Positions 50,609 through 59,274 are shown, counted from the stretch's first letter. The stretch: DNA of 64,000 nucleotides from Hydrogenothermaceae bacterium (GCA_015490675.1 WFXI01000320.1:62001-126000), one strand, 5' to 3'. Translations and numbers: made by a program. The notes: generated by a model not told the origin, from the letters alone.

Positions 50609-52084
50609 ATGAAAAAAATAGAAACCTATTTAAATGCAGATACCCCCTGTATTTGGATAAATACTCACGAATATAAAAGAGCAATAAAAATACTAGACAA
50701 TATATTAAAAGAACAAGTAAAAACATTAAGAATATGGAGTATAACAAAAGAAATACATTCATTAAACAAAGAAACTTTAACAAATATTGAGAAACAAGTA
50801 ATAGAAGATGTATCTGAACAAACACAATCAATAGCAGAATTACCACTAAACTATATACTAGACCCTAGAATATTAACAACAGTAATGGTGCTACTAGATT
50901 ATCATAGATTTCTAGATGAAATATTCATAGCAAGAAAACTACTAGATGCCATAGAAAACGAAAACTTCAATCAAATAATAATAATATCTCCAAATCCAGT
51001 AATTCCTACAGAAATAGAAAAATATATAACAATAATAGATTTACCTTTACCTAGTGAAAAAGAGTTAGAAAATAAACTTATAGAAACTGTAAAAGAACAA
51101 AGCTTTGATGAAAACTTTAAAGAAAAATTGAAAAATGATGAAAATCTAAGAAAAAATCTTGCAAAAGCAGGAAAAGGTCTAACTCTAACCGAGTTTGAAG
51201 AAGCAATTTCAATATCTTTAAAGGATAAAGATATTATTGATTTAAAAGACATTTTTGAGCAAAAGAAACAGCTCGTCAAAAAAACTTCCGGGCTTGAAAT
51301 ATTTGACCCTGAAGATATTGATGAAATAAAAGGACTAGATATTGCAAAAAACTACATAACAAAAGCAATAAAATCAGGCATAGGAAAAGGAAGTTTACTT
51401 GTTGGTATACCAGGAACAGGTAAATCTTTACTGGCAAAACAAATAGGAAAAATAACAGAACTTCCAACAATCGTTCTAGACCTTGGAGCAATATTTGGTT
51501 CCCTTGTTGGAGAATCTGAAAGAAACATATCTCACGCCCTTAAAACTGTTGAGGCTATGGCTCCCTGCATATTATTTATTGATGAACTGGAAAAGGGACT
51601 TTCTGGTATTAACTCATCTGACAAAACAGATGGCGGAACAGGCTCAAGAGTTTTTGGAAAATTTTTAACCTGGCTTAATGATAAAAATTCTGGAGTCTAT
51701 GTAATAGCCACAGCAAACGACATTTCAAAACTTCCACCTGAATTTACAAGAAGTGGAAGATGGAACTGGATATTCTTTGTTGATCTTCCAAATAAAGAAG
51801 AAAGAGAAGAAATGCTCAAATACTACTGCAAAAAATACGGCGTTAAATACACTCCTGTAAATACAGAAAACTTTACAGGGGCTGAAATTAAGGCTCTTGT
51901 TGAAAATGCTTACATACTTGGATGCTCTTTAGAGGAGGCTAAAGAGTCTGTAATTCCAATATATATGACAAGAAAAGAAGAAATAGAACACATGAGAAAA
52001 ATGGCTAGAGGAAGATTTATTCCTGCTTCAAAACCAGAAAGTAAAAAACCTAAAGTTACAAAAAGAAAATTAACATCTGTTTAA
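50609..52084 (+). CDS. Ycf46-like AAA+ ATPase
   Basis: 491 residues. Residues 1-220 are a P-loop-less ATPase-like domain ('TPCIWINTHEYKRAI', 'NQIIIISPNPVIP'). The AAA+ module (about 235-420) has 'LLVGIPGTGKSLLAK' (Walker A, about 264-278), 'CILFIDELEKG' (Walker B, about 320-330), 'VIATANDISKLPPEF' (sensor 1) and 'RSGRWNWIFFVDLP' (Arg finger region). This order matches Ycf46/FtsH-type ATPases; the protease domain of FtsH is absent. It groups with DUF1257 and DUF2997, a known co-occurrence of unknown function. AAGGAG precedes the ATG. Confidence 0.82.
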   Translation: MKKIETYLNADTPCIWINTHEYKRAIKILDNILKEQVKTLRIWSITKEIHSLNKETLTNIEKQVIEDVSEQTQSIAELPLNYILDPRILTTVMVLLDYHRFLDEIFIARKLLDAIENENFNQIIIISPNPVIPTEIEKYITIIDLPLPSEKELENKLIETVKEQSFDENFKEKLKNDENLRKNLAKAGKGLTLTEFEEAISISLKDKDIIDLKDIFEQKKQLVKKTSGLEIFDPEDIDEIKGLDIAKNYITKAIKSGIGKGSLLVGIPGTGKSLLAKQIGKITELPTIVLDLGAIFGSLVGESERNISHALKTVEAMAPCILFIDELEKGLSGINSSDKTDGGTGSRVFGKFLTWLNDKNSGVYVIATANDISKLPPEFTRSGRWNWIFFVDLPNKEEREEMLKYYCKKYGVKYTPVNTENFTGAEIKALVENAYILGCSLEEAKESVIPIYMTRKEEIEHMRKMARGRFIPASKPESKKPKVTKRKLTSV

Positions 52085-52098
52085 GGAGAAAAGAAACA

Positions 52099-53028
52099 AT
52101 GAAAACTTTACCCCTTTTTGAAAAAACATCTCCAAAGTTTGAACTATTTTTTACAGATGAAGTGGATAAGAAATATTTAGAAAAGCATCCCGCTTTAAAT
52201 GCATATTCAAACCTTTTTGACAGCAATCTTCTTCTTCCTCTTTTAAAAAATAAACCATTAAAAAATGAACTTTATATCAAAGAAACCGCAATCAAAGTTC
52301 TATTAGAAAAAGAAAAAATCCAGTATAAGCAAGACTTAAACAAGCTGAAAAACTATACTGAAAAAGAAATTAAAGCAATCATATACTCAAAAAAACATTC
52401 TCAAGAAAATATTCTACAAATCTACCTTAACGAAAATTACTCTCCTGTTGCAGTTTACAGAAAACAACCTGAAAAAGTAGCAAAAATAATAACTGTAAAA
52501 AAACACCCTGAAAAAATAGCAGCAATTGATTTTCTTTTACATATAGCTCATTTTTCAGAAGATATAAGCAAAGAAAAAATAAACGAAATAATGATAAGTA
52601 AAATTGACAAAATTATAAATTCAAGAAAAAACTTAGAAAGCATCCTTGAAAATGCTATAAAAGAATTTGAGGTTTCTGACATTATATTTACAAGTCTAAA
52701 CACTTTTTATGTAATATCTGTAAAAGATAAAAAAATAAAAATTGAAGTAGACAAAATAAAACAATATTACACTCAAGAATGTGAAGATTTTTCTTTTGAT
52801 ATTGAAAATGTCCCAGAAGATCCAATCTCTTTAAAAGAAGAAATGAAAATCCTAAAAATGCATATTAAAAATATTTTTAAAAGGAATAACACAGAATCTC
52901 TAACAAAATTACCTGAGGAAGATAAACAAGATGTTATTTATACATATATAAAATATAAAAAGTTAAAAGAAAAAATAAATCTAGAAAAAAAGGCTAAAAA
53001 AAATGAAAAACAACGAGCTACTCAATAA
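52099..53028 (+). CDS. Hypothetical protein (309 aa)
   Basis: No family recognised. It is a Lys/Glu-rich helical protein starting 'MKTLPLFEKTSPKFELFF'; the TLPLF could be a weak clamp-binding peptide. There is no catalytic motif. It is located between the Ycf46-like ATPase (14 bases upstream, with AAGGAGA) and the PP-loop enzyme, whose start it overlaps by 26 bases, so it is in the same operon. Confidence 0.55.
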   Translation: MKTLPLFEKTSPKFELFFTDEVDKKYLEKHPALNAYSNLFDSNLLLPLLKNKPLKNELYIKETAIKVLLEKEKIQYKQDLNKLKNYTEKEIKAIIYSKKHSQENILQIYLNENYSPVAVYRKQPEKVAKIITVKKHPEKIAAIDFLLHIAHFSEDISKEKINEIMISKIDKIINSRKNLESILENAIKEFEVSDIIFTSLNTFYVISVKDKKIKIEVDKIKQYYTQECEDFSFDIENVPEDPISLKEEMKILKMHIKNIFKRNNTESLTKLPEEDKQDVIYTYIKYKKLKEKINLEKKAKKNEKQRATQ

Positions 53029-53905
53029 AATTAAATCAGATTATGATATGTACTATGTGGCTGTATCTGGAGGTAAAGATTCAACAGCTACTTTACTTTG
53101 GTGTCTTGATAATCTTCCAAAAGAAAAAATAAAAGTCTTTTTTATAGATATTGGCAATGAATCAACTATTACATTAGATTACATAAGATATCTTGAACAA
53201 GAATTAAAGCATAGAATATGGAGAATAACACCTAAAAAGACCTTCTCAGAACTTATTCTAGAAAAAAAATTCTTTCCATCTCCATATGCAAGATTTTGCA
53301 CAAATCTACTTAAAATAGAACCTGCAAAGGAAATACTAAATATACTAAAAGGAAAGAAAAAAAATATAGAAAACATAAAAAACACAGACCAGATTATAAA
53401 AATAAAAAATTCCTTACCTAAAAATCCAAAAATACTTGTTATTACTGGAGTAAGGGCAGATGAATCACTTACAAGAAGTAAATACTCCCAATACGACAAA
53501 AACAATCCTTTAACCCAAACAGATGTCTTTCGTCCTATACTCTACTGGAGTGTGGAAGATGTTTTTAACTATCTTAAAGAGAAAAAAATAAAACCAAATC
53601 CTCTTTATGAAATGGGATGTAGTAGAGTTGGATGCTTCCCTTGTATATTTGCAAAAGAAAAAGAAATAAAACTTTTATTTGAAAACCAAAATTTTGAATA
53701 CGATAGAAAAAGAATAATACTTTTAGAAGAAAAAATAGGAAGAAAATTCTTTATACATAAATCTCTAAAGGAAAAATATAACTATATAAAAAGAAATGAA
53801 AAAAAAGAAAATTTATCCTTATTTAATACTTCAAAAGATAAAGAAAAAGAAAAAAAAGAAGATACAGATATATGTACTGTCAAAGGGTTTAGCTTTTGCG
53901 AATAA
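53003..53905 (+). CDS. PAPS reductase/ATP-pyrophosphatase (PP-loop) family enzyme
   Basis: 300 residues. The PP-loop is 'VAVSGGKDSTATL' (about 19-31), with 'VITGVRADESLTRSKY' and 'RPILYWSVEDVFNYLKEKKI' followed by 'NPLYEMGCSRVGCFPC' (Cys pair near 207-216). This is the phosphoadenosine phosphosulfate reductase/DndC-like layout. Two further Cys lie in the tail ('ICTVKGFSFCE'). Plasmid and phage members often act in nucleic-acid sulfur or base modification rather than sulfate assimilation, and no cys genes are nearby. Exact substrate is unknown. AAAGGC precedes the ATG. Confidence 0.8.
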   Translation: MKNNELLNKIKSDYDMYYVAVSGGKDSTATLLWCLDNLPKEKIKVFFIDIGNESTITLDYIRYLEQELKHRIWRITPKKTFSELILEKKFFPSPYARFCTNLLKIEPAKEILNILKGKKKNIENIKNTDQIIKIKNSLPKNPKILVITGVRADESLTRSKYSQYDKNNPLTQTDVFRPILYWSVEDVFNYLKEKKIKPNPLYEMGCSRVGCFPCIFAKEKEIKLLFENQNFEYDRKRIILLEEKIGRKFFIHKSLKEKYNYIKRNEKKENLSLFNTSKDKEKEKKEDTDICTVKGFSFCE

Positions 53906-53942
53906 AATTTGTCAATGAAAAATTAAAATAAAAAGGTAAAAA

Positions 53943-54170
53943 ATGAAAAAATATGGATTACTAACTTTATTACTTTTTATAAGAATAATAACACTTAGCA
54001 GCATTATACTTATAACACTAAAACTCCTAGGGAAAAACATAGAATTTGAATATAATCTCTTACTGACTACCTGGATTACATCAACAATAGTAACACTAGT
54101 ATTAAGACACTTTATAGAATTGAAAATTTTCAGGAAAAAGGGAAAACACCCAATAAAATTGAAAAAATAA
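53943..54170 (+). CDS. Small two-span membrane protein (75 aa)
   Basis: Two hydrophobic helices (about 7-26 and 39-58) and a basic C-terminus rich in Lys. No family recognised. AAAGG precedes the ATG by 7 bases. Confidence 0.55.
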   Translation: MKKYGLLTLLLFIRIITLSSIILITLKLLGKNIEFEYNLLLTTWITSTIVTLVLRHFIELKIFRKKGKHPIKLKK

Positions 54171-54197
54171 TCATTAAAATTTAAAAAAGGAGAAGAT

Positions 54198-54689
54198 ATG
54201 ATAAAAAAATTGCTTAAAAAAATAGAACACTTAGATAATAACAAAAAAATAACAATAAAAATAAACGATGAATTTGCCACTTATATTGAAGCTGGCAAAC
54301 TAAAAAATGCATTAAAAGAAAAAGGAAAAATATTTTTTGAAGATGGATGTTACGATGTATTCATAGACTTTACAAAAACTTTTCCTTACAGTTCCTACGG
54401 GTGGTATAAAAGATACGGCCTACTTTCCTTTAATGGTAAAACCCCTACCTTATTTAGAGATGGAGATAACTGGAAAATATATAAAGATGACCTCTCAAAT
54501 ATCCCTTATTACTTTTATGACATAACAGAAAAAAACAATGGACCAGGATTTTACAACTTAATTGAAGAAGATTTAATGCCAGAAGAAGAATATGAAAAAA
54601 CATACAACTGTTACTACTTTGAAAACATATATCAAATTAAAATAAAAGAATTCGAAACAGATACTATACTCGCAAAATTACAAGTTTGA
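54198..54689 (+). CDS. Hypothetical protein (163 aa)
   Basis: No family recognised. It is an alpha/beta protein with aromatic-rich middle 'TFPYSSYGWYKRYGLLSFNG'. AAGGAGAAG precedes the ATG. It is the second gene of the small-gene cargo run. Confidence 0.5.
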   Translation: MIKKLLKKIEHLDNNKKITIKINDEFATYIEAGKLKNALKEKGKIFFEDGCYDVFIDFTKTFPYSSYGWYKRYGLLSFNGKTPTLFRDGDNWKIYKDDLSNIPYYFYDITEKNNGPGFYNLIEEDLMPEEEYEKTYNCYYFENIYQIKIKEFETDTILAKLQV

Positions 54690-54746
54690 AATCTTAAATT
54701 TAATTCTCCACAAAATTTAACACTCAAAACTTCTTCTTTTTAAATC

Positions 54747-54774
54747 TAAAAGTTTCATAAGTAAATTTTTTCCT
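54747..54774 (+). repeat. Intergenic leader repeat, copy 1
   Basis: TAAAAGTTTCATAAGTAAAT followed by TTTTTTCC, in the gap before the 83-residue gene. A near-identical copy is at 63460-63487. Shorter relatives (AAAAGTT, spacer, TAAATTTT) lie before the genes at 55853 and 58681. Confidence 0.6.
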
Positions 54775-54788
54775 ACAAGGAGATTAAA

Positions 54789-55040
54789 ATGAAACTTTTT
54801 GAAAGAGAAATGGCTATGCCAAAATGGAAATACACAATGTTCAAAACAATGGACATCCTAAGATCTAAAGAATTCTGGAAAAAACTATTTGAAGGAATAA
54901 TACTCGTTCTAGGTACTACTTTACTAAGTATTGCCTTTTGGATGATTATGTGGATTTTTGGAGAAGACGAGCTAAAAGTGAATAGGGAAAATCCTGACTA
55001 CCAAATAAAGCAAAATACTACCTACCAAAAAGCCGATTAA
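54789..55040 (+). CDS. Small single-span membrane protein (83 aa)
   Basis: The N-terminal 33 residues are basic and amphipathic. One hydrophobic helix (about 36-57, 'GIILVLGTTLLSIAFWMIMWIF') follows, and then a short polar tail. No family recognised. AAGGAG precedes the ATG. Confidence 0.55.
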   Translation: MKLFEREMAMPKWKYTMFKTMDILRSKEFWKKLFEGIILVLGTTLLSIAFWMIMWIFGEDELKVNRENPDYQIKQNTTYQKAD

Positions 55041-55140
55041 CTGTCCTATAAAATATCCTAATTCTTTTTCGTCCATAAAAATAATATTCGACACATTAAA
55101 ATCATTCTTAAAATTATTTTATAGTCAAAGGAGAAGAATA

Positions 55141-55779
55141 ATGAAAAAAGTTTTGCCCCCTTGGATGTTAACACAAAAAGAATATGAAGAAATATTTAAA
55201 ATTTTAGAAAAACAAGAAAAAATGTCAGAAAGAGAAGCGAAAATTCTAAAATTTTACTTTGATCACTTCTTTCTGACAGGAATGACAAATCATAAAGACT
55301 GGGTTAGAGAAGCATTAATAAAAGGAGAAGTAGTCCCTAAAAAAACTCTGAAAGAATATCCTGACCTTAAAATAGAAAAAATTCCAGATGCAATCATATG
55401 GCCAGAATATAACCTTATTCCGGATTTCACTGAAATCTCTATATGGCTAAAGAACACAATAGAAAGGCAACCAGGTTTTATAAGCATTTTAACAAAAGCT
55501 CTAGAAGAAGCAGCAAATAAAATCCCCGATATTAAATTCTCAAGAATTTATGTTTACATAACAGAAAAACCTTACCTCGAATATCTTCCTTTGCAGTTAA
55601 ACCCATCAAAAGAAATCCAGCCTTATTTGCTAACAACAAGAAAAGCAATAAAAGAATTAATTCCTAAACTAAAAGAATATGAAAAAAAACTAACTGAAGA
55701 AATTATAGAAAAAACCGGATTTGATCCCTTCAAAGTTTTAAAAGAAACTTCAAAAGAATTTAATAAAAAATACAACTAA
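55141..55779 (+). CDS. Hypothetical protein (212 aa)
   Basis: No family recognised. It is a soluble helical protein; 'GMTNHKDWVREALIKGEVVP' and 'YVYITEKPYLEYLPLQLNP' are its most distinctive stretches. AAAGGAGAAG precedes the ATG. It stands alone in a gap-flanked position in the cargo region. Confidence 0.5.
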   Translation: MKKVLPPWMLTQKEYEEIFKILEKQEKMSEREAKILKFYFDHFFLTGMTNHKDWVREALIKGEVVPKKTLKEYPDLKIEKIPDAIIWPEYNLIPDFTEISIWLKNTIERQPGFISILTKALEEAANKIPDIKFSRIYVYITEKPYLEYLPLQLNPSKEIQPYLLTTRKAIKELIPKLKEYEKKLTEEIIEKTGFDPFKVLKETSKEFNKKYN

Positions 55780-55852
55780 CCACCTTTCCCATCCTTTTTA
55801 AAATCTAAAAGTTATTCTTTTAAATTTTAAACACAGATACAGGAGAACAAAA

Positions 55853-56086
55853 ATGGGACTAATGAAAGACCAGCTTGGAAGATACTTAGATGAACTTCAA
55901 AGACAAAAAGACTACTATGACTATTACCACGAGGAATATCCAGAGAAACTTAAAGAAAAACTTGAAGAATGGAGAATGATAGATGATGAGCCACCACTAC
56001 CACCAGAAGAAGAAGAATTTATAGTAAAAGACAAAAATTTAGAAGAAAAAGATGATGATGATTTGAAAAACAATGAAAGGAGGTAA
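55853..56086 (+). CDS. Small acidic protein (77 aa)
   Basis: Tyr/Asp/Glu-rich: 'KDYYDYYHEEYPEKLKEKLEEW' broken by helices, then 'DDEPPLPPEEEEF'. No family recognised. The composition resembles DNA-mimic or regulatory acidic proteins, but this is only a guess. AGGAG precedes the ATG. The next gene starts 6 bases after it. Confidence 0.5.
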   Translation: MGLMKDQLGRYLDELQRQKDYYDYYHEEYPEKLKEKLEEWRMIDDEPPLPPEEEEFIVKDKNLEEKDDDDLKNNERR

Positions 56087-56091
56087 AAACG

Positions 56092-56643
56092 ATGGGAGCA
56101 TACTATCACGCAGTAATTGGAAAAAATAAAAAAAGATTGAAAAGACTATCTTCTTGGCAAGCAAATAACGGAGCAAAACTGTTAGAACACTCTTATTTAG
56201 ACAATAACTATGTGAACACTGTTATGAACAAACTTTTAAACAAGCCTCAGAAACTTGGCTGGCTTTGTGATTATCACAAGGGAGAAATTGACTGGAATAA
56301 TGTTCCTGAAAATAAAAAATGGCAGCCAAAGGTATTAAAAGGGGACTGCTATGTAATAAATCACGATAAAAAAGAATACATAGACATTAAAAAGTATAGA
56401 GAACTTGCTTTAAAAGATAAAGCATTCCACAAAATTTTTGATGGTTTTGTTTACATAATTCACCCTGTTCCACTTTTAACAAACTCAGACAAAACTGCAA
56501 TGGGAGGAGGAGATTACGGAGAGGATTATTTCCTTAGAGGACATTGGTATTTAGACACTATAGAGGTTAAAAATAAACTCCCTAAAAAAATTAAAGAAGA
56601 ATATACAGATATAACAGAACAATCTCTCGTATTATACGAATAA
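56092..56643 (+). CDS. Hypothetical protein, 'MGAYYHAVIG' family (183 aa)
   Basis: 'MGAYYHAVIG', 'GAKLLEHSYLDNNYVN' and 'KLGWLCDYHKGE' are features of a family of small plasmid/phage proteins I have a general impression of but cannot name. AAAGGAGGT precedes the ATG. Its TAA is in the same frame as the following zinc-ribbon coding sequence, which has no usable start in that frame. Confidence 0.55.
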   Translation: MGAYYHAVIGKNKKRLKRLSSWQANNGAKLLEHSYLDNNYVNTVMNKLLNKPQKLGWLCDYHKGEIDWNNVPENKKWQPKVLKGDCYVINHDKKEYIDIKKYRELALKDKAFHKIFDGFVYIIHPVPLLTNSDKTAMGGGDYGEDYFLRGHWYLDTIEVKNKLPKKIKEEYTDITEQSLVLYE

Positions 56644-56665
56644 ACCACGAAAAGAGATAAGAAAG

Positions 56666-57006
56666 ATGAAGCTAGAAAAAAAGTTTTTGATAAAGAAGTT
56701 AAATGTCCTTCTTGCAATTATAAAACCCACATTCCCTTTTCTTTAGATAAACAAAATTGGTTTTGTGGAAAATGCATAGCAGATATTATCAGCAGAGATT
56801 ACATAGTTGCAGATAAAACTTTTAATCCAAATGACTTTCCTGATGTTCTCTTTCCAAATTGGTACGACAAGGAATATTTTGAAGAAACATACGGAAAAAA
56901 ACTTACAGATGAGCAGTGGCAAAAGCTGAAAGAAGAACTTGAATATTCTGAAATTATGGACAATGTGTCTGACATAGTCTACGAATTAATTCCAAATGAA
57001 ATATAA
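56666..57006 (+). CDS. Zinc-ribbon protein requiring a -1 frameshift at A-AAA-AAG
   Basis: A clearly coding stretch (about 113 residues) to the TAA at 57004-57006 contains a zinc ribbon ('CPSCNY' and 'CGKC') and then 'FNPNDFPDVLFPNWYDKEYFE', but its frame has no ATG, GTG or TTG near its beginning. The ATG at 56666 is in another frame (it would stop after about 27 codons). A single -1 slip at 56677-56683, which is A AAA AAG in phase, would join ATG-Lys-Leu-Glu-Lys-Lys to Val-Phe-Asp-Lys-Glu-Val-Lys-Cys. This is programmed slippage, or one A lost from an A8 run by mutation or assembly error. The second half is homologous to the next gene. Confidence 0.6.
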
Positions 57007-57016
57007 GGAGAGAAAA

Positions 57017-57241
57017 ATGAATAAAAAAGAATTTAACCCTAACAATTATCCAAACATATTCTTTGCTAACTGGTTTGAAAAAGAACATTTTGAATGGTTT
57101 TTAGGAAAAGAACTAACAAATGATGAATTTCAAGAAATCAAAAAACAAATGGAAGATGACCTTATTATCGCAGACAAAGTTTCTGAAATAGTTCAAGACT
57201 ATATTGAAAGCTATTATAAAAACACTTTAGGAGGTAAATAA
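57017..57241 (+). CDS. Hypothetical protein (74 aa), paralogue of the preceding gene's C-terminus
   Basis: 'FNPNNYPNIFFANWFEKEHFE' and 'GKELTNDEFQEIKKQMED' match the C-terminal half of the upstream zinc-ribbon protein (FNPN-x-x-P, NW-x-x-KE, GK-x-LT-x-E/D). AAGGAGAG directly upstream fixes the ATG at 57017; an earlier in-frame ATG (56996) lies before that SD. Tandem duplication is likely. Function unknown. Confidence 0.6.
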   Translation: MNKKEFNPNNYPNIFFANWFEKEHFEWFLGKELTNDEFQEIKKQMEDDLIIADKVSEIVQDYIESYYKNTLGGK

Positions 57242-57242
57242 T

Positions 57243-57782
57243 ATGCTCGTGACAACTTCAAAAGAAAAATTTTACTCTCTTAGAGAGTTTATTGACTACA
57301 TAAAAAATGATGAAAGATTTGAAAATGCTTTAAGAAGTTTTGTTTTAGAGTTTAAAAAAGGTTTGAAAGAAGGACTTGACTTAATTGGAAGAATTGAACT
57401 AAATGCAAAAAACATTGATGAGCTTAAACAAGAGATGAGAGAAAAAAGAATAAGTTTTATTAACTTATCTACTGATGAAATGATTTACTACGCAGAGTTT
57501 ATATGCGACAAGGCTAATGTAGTATGTGAGGTTAAAGTTGATGATGAAGGAGATTTAATTTACAAAGAAGTCTATCTTGACTTCAATCCAAAAGTTTTCA
57601 AAAATGTAGCATTTCTGTATTTTTTAGAAAGAGGTAACAAACCTGAACTTACGGAAGAAGAATGGCAAAAATTTAAAGAAAGATATGAATCAGAAGAATT
57701 ACCAGAAGAACTATGGAAACGTATCAATGATTTTGAGTATGAAATTAAAGAAAAAGTAAAAGAAAAGGAGAAAGTGTTATAA
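57243..57782 (+). CDS. Hypothetical protein (179 aa)
   Basis: No family recognised. It is acidic alpha/beta; 'LREFIDYIKNDERFENALRS', 'ELTEEEWQKFKERYESEELP'. AGGAGGT precedes the ATG, and it is one base after the previous stop. The C-terminal 'LTEEEWQKFKE' echoes the 'LTDEQWQKLKEE' of the zinc-ribbon protein two genes upstream, so a small shared motif is possible. Confidence 0.55.
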   Translation: MLVTTSKEKFYSLREFIDYIKNDERFENALRSFVLEFKKGLKEGLDLIGRIELNAKNIDELKQEMREKRISFINLSTDEMIYYAEFICDKANVVCEVKVDDEGDLIYKEVYLDFNPKVFKNVAFLYFLERGNKPELTEEEWQKFKERYESEELPEELWKRINDFEYEIKEKVKEKEKVL

Positions 57783-57783
57783 A

Positions 57784-57876
57784 AGCAAAATACAAAACTT
57801 TTACGACATATTGAAAGAAAAAGGATATACAGTAATCCCATTAGACCTTGAGATTGATCACTTTATTTATTTTTAA
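57784..57876 (+). pseudogene. Short coding-like remnant without a start
   Basis: Frame reading 'SKIQNFYDILKEKGYTVIPL' and 'DLEIDHFIYF' then TAA. Protein-like, but it has no ATG or GTG in frame; a TTG at 57811 would leave 21 residues. An SD (AAAGGAGAAAG) lies just upstream inside the previous gene's end. Probably a decayed or frameshifted small gene. Confidence 0.35.
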
Positions 57877-57890
57877 AAAAGGTAAGAGCA

Positions 57891-57971
57891 ATGAAATTAT
57901 ATAGAATACCTATTAAAACAGCTAAATCTATAATCAAAAAAATAAAAAGGGAGGTTAACAACTATGCCTAA
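57891..57971 (+). CDS. Possible 26-residue leader peptide
   Basis: ATG at 57891 with AAAGGTAAGAG upstream, basic peptide 'MKLYRIPIKTAKSIIKKIKR' plus six residues. Its stop lies 7 bases inside the next gene (start 57964), so it could couple translation of the YubB-like gene. Short length makes chance occurrence possible. Confidence 0.35.
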   Translation: MKLYRIPIKTAKSIIKKIKREVNNYA

Positions 57972-58518
57972 CTATGTAGATGTAGTAATTACGTTAAAAT
58001 CAAAAAATAAAAAAATAATTAAAAAGTTTATAGAAAAGTTTAAGAAAGAAGGATTTGAAGGATTTATCCCAATTCCAAGAAATTTAAAAGATGTGAACGA
58101 ACAAGTGGATTTTACATATAAACACTGGGGAACAAAAGGAATAGAACCTCAAACACTTAACACAGGAGATAACTATATTGTATTTATCTCACATTGGAGT
58201 CCTCCCTATGAATTTTTGCTAAATGTTTCTAAGGACTATCCTGAAATTGAATTTACTCTTGAATGGATTGATGATGGAGAAATAGAACTTCATAAACACA
58301 CTATCAAAAATGGAAAAGAAATAAATTATAAAAAATATTTACATTTAATATCTGACGATATTGACCTTTATGAAGATGAAATTGAATATTTTATGGAAAA
58401 AATTGAGAAAGTTTTAAAGGAAACAGATGAGGCAATTATTGATGATGAACACATAAAAGGAAAAGAAAAAATACTAAAAAAAGTAAAAAACTTAACAAAA
58501 ACAAGTTATGTAAAATAA
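57964..58518 (+). CDS. YubB/DUF1281-like ferredoxin-fold protein (184 aa)
   Basis: 'MPNYVDVVITLKSKNKKIIKKF' begins like YubB/Api92-type proteins ('MPNW..N.l...'), and 'YKHWGTKGIEPQ', 'YIVFISHWSPPYEFLLNVSKDYPEIEFTL' (in parts) match the WGTKW and TaWsPP..v...la..yP motifs. These occur in plasmids and phages; their role is not known. GGGAGGT precedes the ATG. It is acidic in the C-terminal third. Confidence 0.7.
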   Translation: MPNYVDVVITLKSKNKKIIKKFIEKFKKEGFEGFIPIPRNLKDVNEQVDFTYKHWGTKGIEPQTLNTGDNYIVFISHWSPPYEFLLNVSKDYPEIEFTLEWIDDGEIELHKHTIKNGKEINYKKYLHLISDDIDLYEDEIEYFMEKIEKVLKETDEAIIDDEHIKGKEKILKKVKNLTKTSYVK

Positions 58519-58680
58519 GAAAATTAATTTGAAAATTGATATTAAAAGAAAAAGGCTGTTTCTGGCTTTTAATCCTTGAAAACTTATCTTCCAACTACTA
58601 GTAAATTTGAATTTAAAAGGTTTCCCCATATTCTTTAAAATCCAAAAGTTATGAATTTAAATTTTTAAATGGAGAAAAAG

Positions 58681-59274
58681 ATGAAAGAACTTTTAAAAAA
58701 ATATCCTGGATATTTTATGAGCTATCAAAAAAGTGAAAAATCTCCTATCTATGCTTATTTTAGATTTCCCGAAAAAAATGAAAGATTTGCAGTCACACTA
58801 ACTGTTAAATCTCCTGAAATTGTAAAAAAAGCAATTGAAGACAAAGTAATAGAAAAACCTCAAATCCTTAAACTAAAGAAAATTGAGCAAAAGTTTAACA
58901 ATAAAAACCTTTCTTACTACTATCTATATAATGAAAATAACAACAAAGAAGATCTTAAAGAAACTGCATCAGAAATTAAAAAAATAATAGAAAAATATCC
59001 AGATTACATTAAACCAGTTCCTTCTTTATTTAAAAATACAGAAATAGATTATGAGAAACTTCCACTTGATAAACAGCTAATAGAAAATATTAAAAAATTT
59101 AAAAACAAGCTTTACAGATTTTATTTGAACATAATGCTTGAAGAAAATAAATCTTTAATAATAGATGACACATCTGCCTACATAAGAAATCTTCTTGAAG
59201 AAAAACCAAAAGAAATGAAAAATATATTAGAAAAAAATAATAAATTTTACAAAATAGAAAAAATACATAAATAA
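58681..59274 (+). CDS. Hypothetical protein (197 aa)
   Basis: No family recognised. It is Lys/Glu-rich and helical, and contains two similar phrases, 'LLKKYPGYFMSYQKSEKSP' near the start and 'IIEKYPDYIKPVPSLFKN' near residue 100, so it may hold an internal duplication. GGAG at 6 bases fixes the ATG at 58681 rather than the one at 58669. The 160-base gap before it holds only an A+T-rich leader with an AAAAGTT-type repeat. Confidence 0.5.
   Translation: MKELLKKYPGYFMSYQKSEKSPIYAYFRFPEKNERFAVTLTVKSPEIVKKAIEDKVIEKPQILKLKKIEQKFNNKNLSYYYLYNENNNKEDLKETASEIKKIIEKYPDYIKPVPSLFKNTEIDYEKLPLDKQLIENIKKFKNKLYRFYLNIMLEENKSLIIDDTSAYIRNLLEEKPKEMKNILEKNNKFYKIEKIHK

Noticed and set aside
56092..57006. Stop-codon read-through joining the MGAYYHAVIG protein to the zinc-ribbon protein
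   Set aside because: The frames agree across the TAA, but the join region is not conserved-looking and a frameshift from the ATG at 56666 explains the second gene better.
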